Below, in pieces: positions 7,539 to 16,988 of a DNA stretch of 35,291 bases. A program made the translations under genes and the position numbers. Origin of the DNA: Sedimentisphaerales bacterium. Its GTDB lineage: Bacteria; Planctomycetota; Phycisphaerae; Sedimentisphaerales; Anaerobacaceae. Each line of letters opens with the position of its first letter. The first letter of the stretch is position 1. The notes beneath the pieces were generated by a model. It had not been told where the DNA came from. It made no database searches and saw only the letters and a program-made list of their open reading frames with translations. The stretch is from the NCBI GenBank assembly GCA_016936075.1, contig JAFGPS010000172.1, forward strand, positions 1-35,291, in the 5' to 3' direction.

Positions 7539-10001
7539 CTATATTACAATACCGAGATGTTCCGCAACCAGCTCGAAAAGACTGATCCATTTAGCCGCTT
7601 CTTCGTTTTGCTGGGATGCTTTTTCCTTCATTTGGGGATATTTTTCTTTACCGATTGTAAATAAAATGTTCTGCGCAAGTTGCAAATCCATATCTGGCAC
7701 GATACCCTTGAGGATTTTCAGGGCACTTTCGATTGTTGAAAGAAGCTCTATATCGTCATTTACCCAGTCTATATTGGCTGATTCAAAGGTTTCCATGAGA
7801 TTGTTAATTTTCGCGGAAGCTTCGAAACGCAGAGTTTCTTTATCTAATTGGAGGTCTAATCTTCCAGCTTCATCAGTAAGTTCCTTGAGTCTGCCGAGAT
7901 TCATGTTATCATCCTGTATCTCCCGGAACAAATCCTGATTAATAATGAATTCTGCGGGCGCTGCCAAAACTTTCGGAAGATTCATATTCATATTTCTAAG
8001 CATGAGCATTATTGAGTAGTTATCCTCGTATATGTGCCTGAATGAAGTTTCGGCGTTATCCCATGTGCTTTTTAAAAGGTCATAAACCAGTCTTCTCTGC
8101 TCATCCTTGAAAAGATGCCATATTGTGTAGCTGTGTCTGCTGAATTTTACATTTATCTGGCGCATGACATCGTTTGTTTGGCCGTTGTACAGTGCCGTTT
8201 CCAACTCGTTGCGTATTTGCTGAAATTCCTCTTCGTTTCTTGTTGATTCAATCGCAGTAAACAGGTTGTGAGCACCGAGGTGCAGAGTAGCAAAATCGAC
8301 ACTGTGTTCCTCAAGTATTATGTTCGATTTGATTGAGATTCTTCCTGTGGCGAGTTTTTGGAAGCCCGCTCTTGCGTCTTTGAAGTCACTGATTTTTATT
8401 GTATAGCAGTAAATATCCTGTTCATCTTCTAAAGAATCCATAAAAATTGAACTTAAAGCAATATGCGCTCCTACTCTGTTAAGGTCAATTCGAGTTGGCT
8501 CGACAAATTGTTCATAGACTTCTTTTCCGTTCGTAATATTCAGGATGTTTGCGGGTGCTTTGATAATAATTTCTTTGAATTGGTCCAGCAGGTCAGTACC
8601 TGTCAGTTCGTGGTACAATTGCATAGCTCTTGCCGCGTATTGCAATACCTGTAAAGTAGTAATGCCTGTCATATTATCGAAGAACCAGCCGCAGCTTGTG
8701 AACATGAGCATTGACATACGCTGTGATTCCATCAGTTTTAAAAACTTTATTTTGTCAGGTAAATCAAGCTCTGCGATTTGCTCTGAGCCGGATGGATTCG
8801 TGACTTTTTTTATAAAGTCATTCACATTATCTTCGGAGCGATCGTTTACAACTTTTATATATTCATTTCTGACTTGCCACGGATTACTGGAATATTGCGC
8901 TAAGTTCTGTTCGTAATTTTCCGCGAGCTTATCTCTGAGCCAGTCTAAAGAATTTCGCAGAGGCTCTCTCCATTGCTGTTTTCCAGAGAGTGTTTTATCT
9001 CCGCTGCATCCGCAGTTACTTCTCCATCTCTCTATGCCGTGAGCACAACTCCATGAAGTATTTTCGGCTATCTGTACTTCATGAGTTGGTGGGTGCTTTT
9101 CGAGGTATTCCGGGTAAATAGTGATTTTTGCCAGGTTGTTGGTTTTTATATAATGCAGACAATATGCAAGTGCCATGTCACCATGACGGTGGTGGTGTCC
9201 GAAAGATTCGCCATCAGTTGCGATGTGCATAAGCTGAGCTTCATTTTTGCTATTGTTGAATGCGCCTATTAATTTGTCCGCGAAGCCTTTCCCGTCATGC
9301 AGCAGGCCGCCGTATGCGACATCGTTTGCGACTTTGCCATTGTAGAAAAACAAAGATATAGTTTTGCCCGAAGGTAAATAGCATAAGTAGGGCATCGTAA
9401 TATCAAGATTGTCTTTTTTTACATCTACCCATCTACCGGTTCCAATTCTGCGAAATTTTTGTGCCTGGTGCGGAGCGAGTATCGTAAATTTAATTCCATG
9501 TTCGGCCAGAACTTCAAGTGTATCGGTATTAACGGCGGTTTCAGGCAGCCACATACCTTCAGGTTGTCTGTCAAAGCGGCTTACAAAATCTTCAATTCCC
9601 CAGATGACCTGGGTATGTTTGTCCCTTGTATTGGCCAGAGGCAGAATCATATGATTATAAACCTGCGCGATAGCCGCTCCGTGGCCGGAAAACTTCTCCA
9701 TACTTATTTTGTCAGCTTCTAAAATTAAATCGTAAACATCCGGCTCATGCAACTCTAACCATGAAAGCAGTGTCGGGCCAAAATTGAAGTTGATGTTCGA
9801 GTAATTATTTACAATATCTATAATTTTTCTATCAGGACCAAGAATTCTCGATGCCGCGTTTTGCCTGTAACACTCCTCGTTTATTCTCATGTTCCAGTCG
9901 TGAAAAGGATGAGCGGAGTCCTGCAGCTCGACTTCTTCGAGCCATGGGTTTTCTCTTGGCGGCTGATAAAAATGTCCATGAATACAAACGTATCGTTCCA
10001 T
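7539..10001 (-). CDS. glycoside hydrolase family 57 with DUF3536 C-terminal region
   Basis: An 820-residue cytoplasmic GH57 enzyme acting on alpha-glucans; the exact reaction (amylase, glucanotransferase or debranching) cannot be told. The conserved GH57 regions are visible: region 1 HGHFYQPP (8-15), region 2 SGHGAA (105-110), region 3 GMWLPETA with the probable nucleophile Glu154, and region 4 ATDGESFGHHH with the probable acid/base Asp263. The catalytic (beta/alpha)7 barrel covers about residues 1-300. The helical C-terminal half matches the DUF3536 type of long GH57 protein. The longest ORF starts at TTG 10046, overlapping the upstream gene; the ATG at 10001 starts directly before the conserved MERYVCIHGHF, has GGA 8 nt upstream and leaves a 28-nt gap, so it was chosen. 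It is the last gene of the alpha-glucan operon. Confidence 0.88.
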   Translation of the reverse strand: MERYVCIHGHFYQPPRENPWLEEVELQDSAHPFHDWNMRINEECYRQNAASRILGPDRKIIDIVNNYSNINFNFGPTLLSWLELHEPDVYDLILEADKISMEKFSGHGAAIAQVYNHMILPLANTRDKHTQVIWGIEDFVSRFDRQPEGMWLPETAVNTDTLEVLAEHGIKFTILAPHQAQKFRRIGTGRWVDVKKDNLDITMPYLCYLPSGKTISLFFYNGKVANDVAYGGLLHDGKGFADKLIGAFNNSKNEAQLMHIATDGESFGHHHRHGDMALAYCLHYIKTNNLAKITIYPEYLEKHPPTHEVQIAENTSWSCAHGIERWRSNCGCSGDKTLSGKQQWREPLRNSLDWLRDKLAENYEQNLAQYSSNPWQVRNEYIKVVNDRSEDNVNDFIKKVTNPSGSEQIAELDLPDKIKFLKLMESQRMSMLMFTSCGWFFDNMTGITTLQVLQYAARAMQLYHELTGTDLLDQFKEIIIKAPANILNITNGKEVYEQFVEPTRIDLNRVGAHIALSSIFMDSLEDEQDIYCYTIKISDFKDARAGFQKLATGRISIKSNIILEEHSVDFATLHLGAHNLFTAIESTRNEEEFQQIRNELETALYNGQTNDVMRQINVKFSRHSYTIWHLFKDEQRRLVYDLLKSTWDNAETSFRHIYEDNYSIMLMLRNMNMNLPKVLAAPAEFIINQDLFREIQDDNMNLGRLKELTDEAGRLDLQLDKETLRFEASAKINNLMETFESANIDWVNDDIELLSTIESALKILKGIVPDMDLQLAQNILFTIGKEKYPQMKEKASQQNEEAAKWISLFELVAEHLGIVI

Positions 10002-10029
10002 TAGGAATTCCAAATTCAAAGTTAGTTTA

Positions 10030-11484
10030 TCAAAAGTCTCTTTCAAGTATTTCTAATGTTCGTCGGCACAGTTCTCTGCCGTAATCGGCCCACTGGCCTT
10101 CGCCCCAATAACGGAAGCAGCTTGTTTGTGTGAGCATTAAATGATACAGGGCGTTACGATATCGTTGTTCAGATGGATTTATTCCTTTTGCAAGAACCTT
10201 GCGATTGAACTCCGCGCTGACCTGTTCCATTGGTTTGAGTAATTTATCGTAGCCTTTCACCCATGAAATATTGTTTGTCCAGCTTCCTCCTTCCATGTGG
10301 AACTGGTGGTTTTCTTTTCCCAATTTTTCTATAACTTCGTTAAGCCGTTCCGGTCCGGAGCCACCCTCGAAATTTTCCCATATAAAGTACTGCATAGTTG
10401 GCTGAATAGCAGGAAAATTATCCTCGTTGACACCAAGGCTTTCGAGATATTCGAGATATTCGGTGACATTTACAGCCGGAGTTTGCGTACCTGAACATTC
10501 GCGAATAGTATCTTTATATTTACCGGGGAATTCATTCATCATTACGCCGCCATTTTCGCCATCGGCTATTTGTGTAACCAAAGACGGTACGGATTTTCCA
10601 TCCAGTTCGATTCTGTTCAAACCCACTGCTTCGTAATAAGGCTGCATTTGCGCGACGAGTTTTGTGTCACTGCCCTGAGTTTTTATTATTGCGGTGATTG
10701 ATATTGTTTCGCCTTTTGAATTTTTTGCGATGAGTTTGTGCGGCCTGTGAGGATATTGGAGTCCCCAGCCATTTTCGACATGCTCAACTGTATGTTCCTG
10801 TACCATTACCCAGCGATAACCTGCATCTTTGAGCGTTTTTACGAATTCGTAAAATACATCTGGATGATTTGGCAGAGCCATTTCCGAAGGTGAAAAACCC
10901 TTTATTCTTGATGCGGCTTTGGTTCCAAAAATAGCCGCGAAAAAATGCAGCCATGCGTTTACATGCAGGCGGTAATCCTGTACCGGCGTAGATGGCGCTA
11001 CCGGATGTCCCCATGCTGAGCCGAGCCATTCGGTGCATGGCCAGTATTTCGAATCACAGGTGATTTTTCGTAAATTTTCAAAAACGTCATTGAGCCCCAT
11101 TTTTAACATTCCGTGAAGCAGGGTGCCTGAATAATCAAGCATTACGCGGGGCTCTTTTCCATCATCAAGAAGCTCAGGTATAAAATCGCCCATTCGTTTA
11201 TAGCACTGATGAAATACTGTGGCGTTATGATTGTCACCTGAATCAGGATGATTCATCATGTCTTGCAGGTTACTTATTTCATCTGCCTGATTCAGCGACT
11301 GGTCTGGATTGGGAATAATAGGCTGGTGCATATGCAGAGCGATTGCATATGCGCTTTTGACATTCTCCCAGTTAATCCTGCTATGCGGTAAAAATACCTG
11401 TTGTTTATCTTTTTTTGTCAGCAGTGTTTTTTCTGCACCGCAAATATTGGGCACACCATCTATGTATTGTTTTATTTCAGTCAT
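10030..11484 (-). CDS. glycoside hydrolase family 57 protein
   Basis: A 484-residue cytoplasmic GH57 enzyme, about the size of the bare catalytic barrel plus a helical cap. Visible motifs are HMHQPIIP (51-58, region 1), GFSPSEMALP with the probable nucleophile Glu201 (region 3) and ADGENGG with the probable acid/base Asp308 (region 4). It lacks the DUF1957 and DUF3536 regions of its two operon paralogues and is diverged from both, so the three are not a recent tandem duplication. AGGAG lies 8 nt before the ATG. It starts 42 nt after the phosphorylase stop and ends 28 nt before the next GH57. By context it probably trims, transfers or debranches chains of the operon's glucan; substrate and linkage are unknown. 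Confidence 0.86.
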   Translation of the reverse strand: MTEIKQYIDGVPNICGAEKTLLTKKDKQQVFLPHSRINWENVKSAYAIALHMHQPIIPNPDQSLNQADEISNLQDMMNHPDSGDNHNATVFHQCYKRMGDFIPELLDDGKEPRVMLDYSGTLLHGMLKMGLNDVFENLRKITCDSKYWPCTEWLGSAWGHPVAPSTPVQDYRLHVNAWLHFFAAIFGTKAASRIKGFSPSEMALPNHPDVFYEFVKTLKDAGYRWVMVQEHTVEHVENGWGLQYPHRPHKLIAKNSKGETISITAIIKTQGSDTKLVAQMQPYYEAVGLNRIELDGKSVPSLVTQIADGENGGVMMNEFPGKYKDTIRECSGTQTPAVNVTEYLEYLESLGVNEDNFPAIQPTMQYFIWENFEGGSGPERLNEVIEKLGKENHQFHMEGGSWTNNISWVKGYDKLLKPMEQVSAEFNRKVLAKGINPSEQRYRNALYHLMLTQTSCFRYWGEGQWADYGRELCRRTLEILERDF

Positions 11485-11526
11485 TTTTTTATTCTCCTGT
11501 TTTTATCAGGTAATTTCTTATTCAAT

Positions 11527-13713
11527 TCATGTCTTTCTTTCGAAATCAGGCATATAGCAGGCTTCTTTAAATAATCTCACATCAGTGGTGACTGAAGAAG
11601 TCAATCCGCCTGCTGCTGGAAGATAACAACCAAGTGTATAATCCATAACCATCCGACAAGCGCTAAAACGCCATGTGAGCGTGCGAAGCGCATGCTTTTG
11701 TCGTGCAACCCAACCATGCGGTATTCCGTCTTCAGTTCTATCGTAAAACAAAGGAATTACTTCTTTTTCGAGAACTTCATACAAAGCCTCGGCATCGATA
11801 TAATCCTGATGTTCGAGGTTCGAATGTTCGCTGCCCTTGCCTATGGCAAAACCATTGGCTCCATCATAAGCCTGAGCCCACCATCCGTCAAGAACGGAAA
11901 TGTTAAGTCCGCCGTTCATAGCTACTTTTTGGCCGCTGGTACCGCTTGCTTCAAGGGGTTTTCGCGGATTACTTATCCATGCGTCTACTCCCTGAACAAG
12001 ATGGCGGCAAACATTCATGTCATAGTTTTCGATGAATACTATTTTTCCGATAAATTGCGGATCTCTTGTGAATCGGAAAACCATTTGTATAACGTGTTTT
12101 GCTTCAATGTCCTGGGGATGTGCTTTTCCCGCGAAAATCAACTGGACAGGTTTGTCTGGATTATTAACTATTCTTTCTAATCGTGCTATATCTGTAAATA
12201 ATAAATCCATACGTTTGTAACTGGCAAATCTTCGTGCGATTCCAATAGTCAGAACCTCGGGATCAAGTTTGGCCTGGCGAGCATATTCGTTTTCTATTTC
12301 ACTGTGTTCTCTCGCATTTTCCTGTTTATGTATTGCTCTGTCTATATACTCAACGAGATGCGATTTTAACTTCTGGTCCTTTTTCCATAATTCTTTGTCT
12401 TCGATATTTTCTATGGAATTCCATGAAGACGGGTCGTTCATTGATTCTTTCCACCTGGGACCGAGATAATTGTTATAAAGATCAGCCATTGGTTCTGAAA
12501 GCCATGTGCAGATATGTACACCATTCGTAATATACTGAAATGGCACATCATTCTGGTTTGTTGTCGGCCAGAGTTTATTCCACATAGCTTTAGTCAAACG
12601 GCAGTGAAGGAAAGATACCGCGTTTCTGTGACGTGACATTTTTGATGCAAGCACCGTCATAGAAAACTTTTCTTTATTATTTTTAGGATCGACACGTCCA
12701 AGTTCAAGCAGTTTATTTTCGGAAATACCTAATTGAGTTCGCAGTGGATTGAGTACTTTAAGAAGCGACTCAGGTGAAAAATCATCATGTCCGGCTGGTA
12801 CCGCGGTATGTGTAGTAAAAACAATTTGTGACGCCGCTGTTTCGAAGATATTTTCGAAAGCCTGGCCGTCACGTTCCATTAACATATGTGCGAATTTGAG
12901 GCACGCAAAAGCGCTGTGTCCTTCGTTGAGATGAATTACTGAAGGTGTAATTCCAAGAGCCTTCAATGCGAGCATTCCACCGACACCGAGAATAAGCTCC
13001 TGTAAAAGTCTTGTGTGTTTGTCACCGCCGTAAAGCTTGTTTGTGAGATTCTTATCTTCGTTTGAGTTGCCTTCGACATTTGAATCGAGGAGTAGAAGAA
13101 GATTGCGCCCGACATGCACAAGCCATATTCCAATCCATATCTGGTAGGATTCCGTATGTACACATATTCTTAACGGCTGACCGAACTCATTTTTAGCAAG
13201 CTCGATAGGTAATAAGGTGTCACTTGTAGTGAAATAATGCTCTTCCTGCCAGCCTTCAGCATCAAGTGATTGAAAAAAATATCCATGCGAATACGCAAGG
13301 CCAATGCCTACTATGGGAATGCCAAGGTCAGATGCGGCTTTCAGATGGTCACCTGCAAGCGCACCAAGACCTCCGGAATAAATCGGTAACGACTCATGTA
13401 AAGCGAATTCGGCACTGAAATATGCTACAGGCTGAACACGCAGGGGGCCAGCCTGACGGGCTCCCCATATTTCACATGCTTTTAGGTATTCATGTAAATC
13501 ATTCAGCCTGTCAGAAAGCTGGCTAAATTTAGTTGGGTCCTTAAATTTATCTTGCAGAATATCTTTTGCCAGGCGATTAAGAAACTCTATTGGATTATGG
13601 TTAACTTCTCGCCATAATTCCTGATCGATGTCCCTGAACACCTTCACACATTCCGGGTGCCATGCCCAGTAAAGATTCTTACTTAATTCAGTAAGTCTGT
13701 TTACAATATCCAT
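11527..13713 (-). CDS. glgP: alpha-glucan phosphorylase (GT35)
   Basis: A 728-residue cytoplasmic phosphorylase that releases glucose 1-phosphate from alpha-1,4-glucan with phosphate, using pyridoxal phosphate. The N-terminal ~110 residues (start MDIVNRLTELSKNLYWAWHPE) match the DUF3417 cap of the short, bacterial/archaeal type. Central motifs include YFSAEFALHESLPIYSGGLG and HLNEGHSAF. The cofactor-lysine signature EASGTSGQKVAMN starts near residue 588, with the probable PLP-binding lysine near 596; the residue before that lysine is Gln where Met is usual. Next comes NGGLNISVLDGWW. A run of six G lies 4 nt upstream of the ATG as the ribosome-binding site, and the branching-enzyme gene ends 24 nt upstream, so translation is probably linked. 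In this operon it supplies the degradative branch of glucan turnover. Confidence 0.94.
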   Translation of the reverse strand: MDIVNRLTELSKNLYWAWHPECVKVFRDIDQELWREVNHNPIEFLNRLAKDILQDKFKDPTKFSQLSDRLNDLHEYLKACEIWGARQAGPLRVQPVAYFSAEFALHESLPIYSGGLGALAGDHLKAASDLGIPIVGIGLAYSHGYFFQSLDAEGWQEEHYFTTSDTLLPIELAKNEFGQPLRICVHTESYQIWIGIWLVHVGRNLLLLLDSNVEGNSNEDKNLTNKLYGGDKHTRLLQELILGVGGMLALKALGITPSVIHLNEGHSAFACLKFAHMLMERDGQAFENIFETAASQIVFTTHTAVPAGHDDFSPESLLKVLNPLRTQLGISENKLLELGRVDPKNNKEKFSMTVLASKMSRHRNAVSFLHCRLTKAMWNKLWPTTNQNDVPFQYITNGVHICTWLSEPMADLYNNYLGPRWKESMNDPSSWNSIENIEDKELWKKDQKLKSHLVEYIDRAIHKQENAREHSEIENEYARQAKLDPEVLTIGIARRFASYKRMDLLFTDIARLERIVNNPDKPVQLIFAGKAHPQDIEAKHVIQMVFRFTRDPQFIGKIVFIENYDMNVCRHLVQGVDAWISNPRKPLEASGTSGQKVAMNGGLNISVLDGWWAQAYDGANGFAIGKGSEHSNLEHQDYIDAEALYEVLEKEVIPLFYDRTEDGIPHGWVARQKHALRTLTWRFSACRMVMDYTLGCYLPAAGGLTSSVTTDVRLFKEACYMPDFERKT

Positions 13714-13737
13714 AAAACCCCCCTTAACAAAAAAAGG

Positions 13738-15375
13738 TTAACAATTCCACCAGTCAAGATCGACATCATTAAAGATAACATCACTCATATCTGCTTCTTT
13801 TATTTGCAGTTTCTCGAGTTGGTTCATTTCGGTAAGGTGTTTTGGGTTTTCGACGAGTCTTTCAGCTATTTCCGCGAACATGTCAAAGCGAGACACATGC
13901 TGCATAAATCTTTTTATTCCATAATCGGGAGCCTGTTTGCGTGTTATTACAAACGGCCAGTCGCTTGCCTGAAGCAGTAATAATTCACGTCCGGCTTTTT
14001 GAAGAATTTCTCGAATTTTTGCGTTTTTCTGCCATGGAAGATTAAAGGTCAGTTTGCCAAATAATGTTTCACAGCGATATTCTGTTTCCCATAGCCATTT
14101 TAAATTATCGTTGGCCCATACGCGATTATCACCACCTTCTCCCCACGAACCTGCCGGAAGATACATAGTTTTGTCCGGCCCGAAAGAGTGAAGGAAATTT
14201 TCTGCTGTAGTCAAATCCACATCAGGATCAGCGGCTAATGTAAGCAATACATCTTTGAGAAAAGCCGGTCCCTCGAACCACCAGTGTCCGAAAAGTTCCG
14301 CATCGAAACAGGCTACAACGACACCGTGTTTGCCGGTAACATTTTTATATTCGTTGAGACGGCGTTTAACTTCCCGGCAAAAGTGACTTGAATGCTGAAA
14401 TGTTTTGCCCGGGATATCATCGGGATAATACATATCTTTTTGTCCGAGGTCGCTTTTCCTGTCCGTAACTTTCCAGTATCTCAGTCCCTGTCTCTGGCCT
14501 TGCCTTTTGTGAAATTCAAGATATACTCCGTCGGCAGGGTAGCCTACGAAGCCGCACCATACTTGTTTGCAAATGTACGGATCCCGTGCAAATGCTGCCA
14601 TAGAAGGTTTTTGTCCGTTGTTACTATCAACCCAGACAGGTCTGTGGACGTTGAGCGAACTTGAATTGTCATGATTGGTTACCATGTGGTCATCTACAAA
14701 GAAGTGCGTAAGACCTTCATTACCCACAAGCTCATCTATACTTTTTCGCCAGTCGGTTGTGCCCCAGCTTATTGGTGGACTCCAGTGTCCCGCAGGTCTG
14801 TAAGCGCCTTCCGGCAGCCATATACCTTTGGGTTTGAATCCGAGAATTCTATTCGAACTATTGAGTCCCGCGCGAATCTGCGCATAAATAGATGAATCTT
14901 CGAGCAGAAGCGGCAGGTAACCATGAGTAGCGGCGGAAGTGAGTAATTCAACTGAGCCGTTATCATGCCATTTTTTAAACTCTGCCGGTATATCTCGTTT
15001 TATCTTTTCGAATTGTTTGGAAAGGTTAGTGTAGAACTCTTCCCAGCGAGTAGCAAGCCATGCCAGATGAGGCTTACTATCTTTTTCAAAGTTCTGCCTG
15101 TCTTTTTCCGCTTGTTCAATACGGTCTTGCAGGTATTTTTGGAATCCATCCTTAAAATATTCGTGTGCAAGTTGTTCCAGCAATACCGGAGTCAATCCTA
15201 TTGTTAATTTCGGATTTCCATTGAGAAAATTACATTCATCTATAACAGATAGAATGGGCAGGTATGTCTCTGCGGCCGCTTCATAGAGCCAGTCTTCACC
15301 ATGAGGCCAAATTCCATGATTTAAAACATAAGGCATGTGACCATGCAGTACTAAGCAAAAACTTCCTATTGCCAT
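13738..15375 (-). CDS. GH57 1,4-alpha-glucan branching enzyme (DUF1957 type)
   Basis: A 545-residue enzyme of the GH57 branching-enzyme group, which cuts an alpha-1,4 chain and re-attaches it as an alpha-1,6 branch. Motifs: LHGHMPYV (region 1, residues 10-17), ATHGYLPLL (149-157), GIWLPEGAYRPAG with the probable nucleophile Glu189, and CFDAELFGHWWFEGP with the probable acid/base Asp358. After the barrel comes a helical DUF1957 region rich in Trp, ending VDLDWWNC. Length and motif order match characterised archaeal and Thermus GH57 branching enzymes. Its ATG overlaps the TAA of the upstream glycosyltransferase by one base (TAATG), which indicates translational coupling. No GH13-type GlgB is in the window, so this is the branching activity for the operon. 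Confidence 0.9.
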   Translation of the reverse strand: MAIGSFCLVLHGHMPYVLNHGIWPHGEDWLYEAAAETYLPILSVIDECNFLNGNPKLTIGLTPVLLEQLAHEYFKDGFQKYLQDRIEQAEKDRQNFEKDSKPHLAWLATRWEEFYTNLSKQFEKIKRDIPAEFKKWHDNGSVELLTSAATHGYLPLLLEDSSIYAQIRAGLNSSNRILGFKPKGIWLPEGAYRPAGHWSPPISWGTTDWRKSIDELVGNEGLTHFFVDDHMVTNHDNSSSLNVHRPVWVDSNNGQKPSMAAFARDPYICKQVWCGFVGYPADGVYLEFHKRQGQRQGLRYWKVTDRKSDLGQKDMYYPDDIPGKTFQHSSHFCREVKRRLNEYKNVTGKHGVVVACFDAELFGHWWFEGPAFLKDVLLTLAADPDVDLTTAENFLHSFGPDKTMYLPAGSWGEGGDNRVWANDNLKWLWETEYRCETLFGKLTFNLPWQKNAKIREILQKAGRELLLLQASDWPFVITRKQAPDYGIKRFMQHVSRFDMFAEIAERLVENPKHLTEMNQLEKLQIKEADMSDVIFNDVDLDWWNC

Positions 15376-16898
15376 TAAAATTCTCCAGTTTTAGATTCCT
15401 GCGATGTAACGTCATAGTCTTGCATAGGAATAATTTCTTTTCTGGCTTCTACCAGTGCAGTTGTTAAATGTTCCAGGTCTCCTCTTATTTTCAGATAATG
15501 GTCTTTCTGCATTGCTTCGAAGCCATGAGATGCAAAGTGAGATATAAGTGATCTCACAGTCGATTTTGTATCTTCACTGATATTTCCATGCGGCAGAAGC
15601 AGTCGTGCTTCTAACTTCAGGGATGAACCATTGCCTTTTCGCTTGTTTGGCAAGGATAAAATTCTTTGTCCTGGAATTCTAATTCTTTGTGTTCTGATAC
15701 GTTGCTTTTGCTGTTCAGGTTTGCTTAAAGATTGCGGACAAAGCTCTTGATATACTTCAAGGTTCTGAGAAGAAATTCTGTCCCAGCTAAAGTATTTTTC
15801 AACTCCTTTTCGTCCATTGCTTCCCATCCATCTTGCTTTATCGAAATCAGAAAAAATTCTATCGATACCCCATATAACCGAATTAGTATGTGGATGAATT
15901 TTTAAGCCATTGATTTCATGTTCTACATAGTATTTTGGGCCGCCGATTTCTGTTACTACTACCGGTTTTGAGGCGCTCCATGCTTCAAGTACCACAATTC
16001 CAAAAGGCTCGTTTCTGCTTGGCACACATACTACATCGCATAATTTGAAAAGCTTTGTTAATTCATCACCCGATTTATAACCGACAAACCTTGTAGCGTT
16101 GGATATATTAAGATGTCTTACTCTGGCTTCAAGAGAACCTCTCTGGTCACCATCACCTGCGAATATAAACTTTGCGTCAGGGTATTTGTTTACTATACCT
16201 CGTATTGCTTCGACTAAAATATCGGCACCTTTTTGCACCGTAAGTCTGCCGCAGAATAGAACAGTCGGATCGAGTGGGCCGATATTGTATTTTCTTTTTT
16301 CATCTCCAGGGTCAAGGTGAATATCAAAACGTTTCCATTTAACACCGTTATTGATTACATTTATTTTCCAATCCGGTACTTCATACATCCACATCACTTC
16401 TTCTTTAGTGGCCTGAGAAACCGCGATTATCTTATCCGCCCAGTATGTTCCAGCTCTTTCCTGGTCACGAACTCGCACAGAACGTCCATTATGAAATTCG
16501 TTGCCGCACCTGCCGTATTCAGTCGAATGTATCGTGAAGACACACTTGTGACCGCGTCCCTTTTTTATCCATATCATAGCATTCGCACAGAGCCAGTCAT
16601 GCGCATGTACTATATCAAAATGCCCGACATAATCTTCAATCAAAAAGAAATGGTCCACCATTGCCCGGCACATATTGTTTACATCGTCAACAAAATCGTG
16701 ATGTGGAGAATATGTGCAGCGATGGTAATGAACTCCGTCAATAAGGTCGTGTGACCTTTGATTCGGCATTCTGCGTGTAAACAAATGAACTTCGTGGCCT
16801 TTGCCTGCTAAAGCCGAAGATAATTCGCTTGCATGAACTGCCACACCTCCAACTGCTGTAGAATGCAGTGATTCCCATGTGAGAATTGCAATTCTCAT
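15375..16898 (-). CDS. GT4 glycosyltransferase with novel C-terminal extension
   Basis: A 507-residue GT-B fold glycosyltransferase. The N-terminal domain begins MRIAILTWESLHSTAVGGVAVH with the glycine loop near residue 17. The C-terminal Rossmann domain has GRLTVQKG (217-224; Arg218 and Lys223 bind the nucleotide-sugar phosphates) and the GT4 E-x7-E motif SRNEPFGIVVLEAW (Glu297, Glu305). Relatives beside GH57 genes are often annotated as alpha-glucan synthases; the donor sugar nucleotide is unknown. Beyond the normal end (~residue 390) there is a ~30-residue Arg/Gln-rich linker and a small alpha/beta domain (~428-490) that was not recognised. AAAGGA lies 9 nt before the ATG. It is 90 nt downstream of the other glycosyltransferase, and its stop overlaps the branching-enzyme start. 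Confidence 0.88.
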   Translation of the reverse strand: MRIAILTWESLHSTAVGGVAVHASELSSALAGKGHEVHLFTRRMPNQRSHDLIDGVHYHRCTYSPHHDFVDDVNNMCRAMVDHFFLIEDYVGHFDIVHAHDWLCANAMIWIKKGRGHKCVFTIHSTEYGRCGNEFHNGRSVRVRDQERAGTYWADKIIAVSQATKEEVMWMYEVPDWKINVINNGVKWKRFDIHLDPGDEKRKYNIGPLDPTVLFCGRLTVQKGADILVEAIRGIVNKYPDAKFIFAGDGDQRGSLEARVRHLNISNATRFVGYKSGDELTKLFKLCDVVCVPSRNEPFGIVVLEAWSASKPVVVTEIGGPKYYVEHEINGLKIHPHTNSVIWGIDRIFSDFDKARWMGSNGRKGVEKYFSWDRISSQNLEVYQELCPQSLSKPEQQKQRIRTQRIRIPGQRILSLPNKRKGNGSSLKLEARLLLPHGNISEDTKSTVRSLISHFASHGFEAMQKDHYLKIRGDLEHLTTALVEARKEIIPMQDYDVTSQESKTGEF

Positions 16899-16988
16899 AA
16901 TCTAATCCTTTAGTATTTTAAAGAAATCCAGTTCTTTGTTAAATTTTATACCGGCTTTATTGCAAAACTTCCAAAATAATTTATATCA

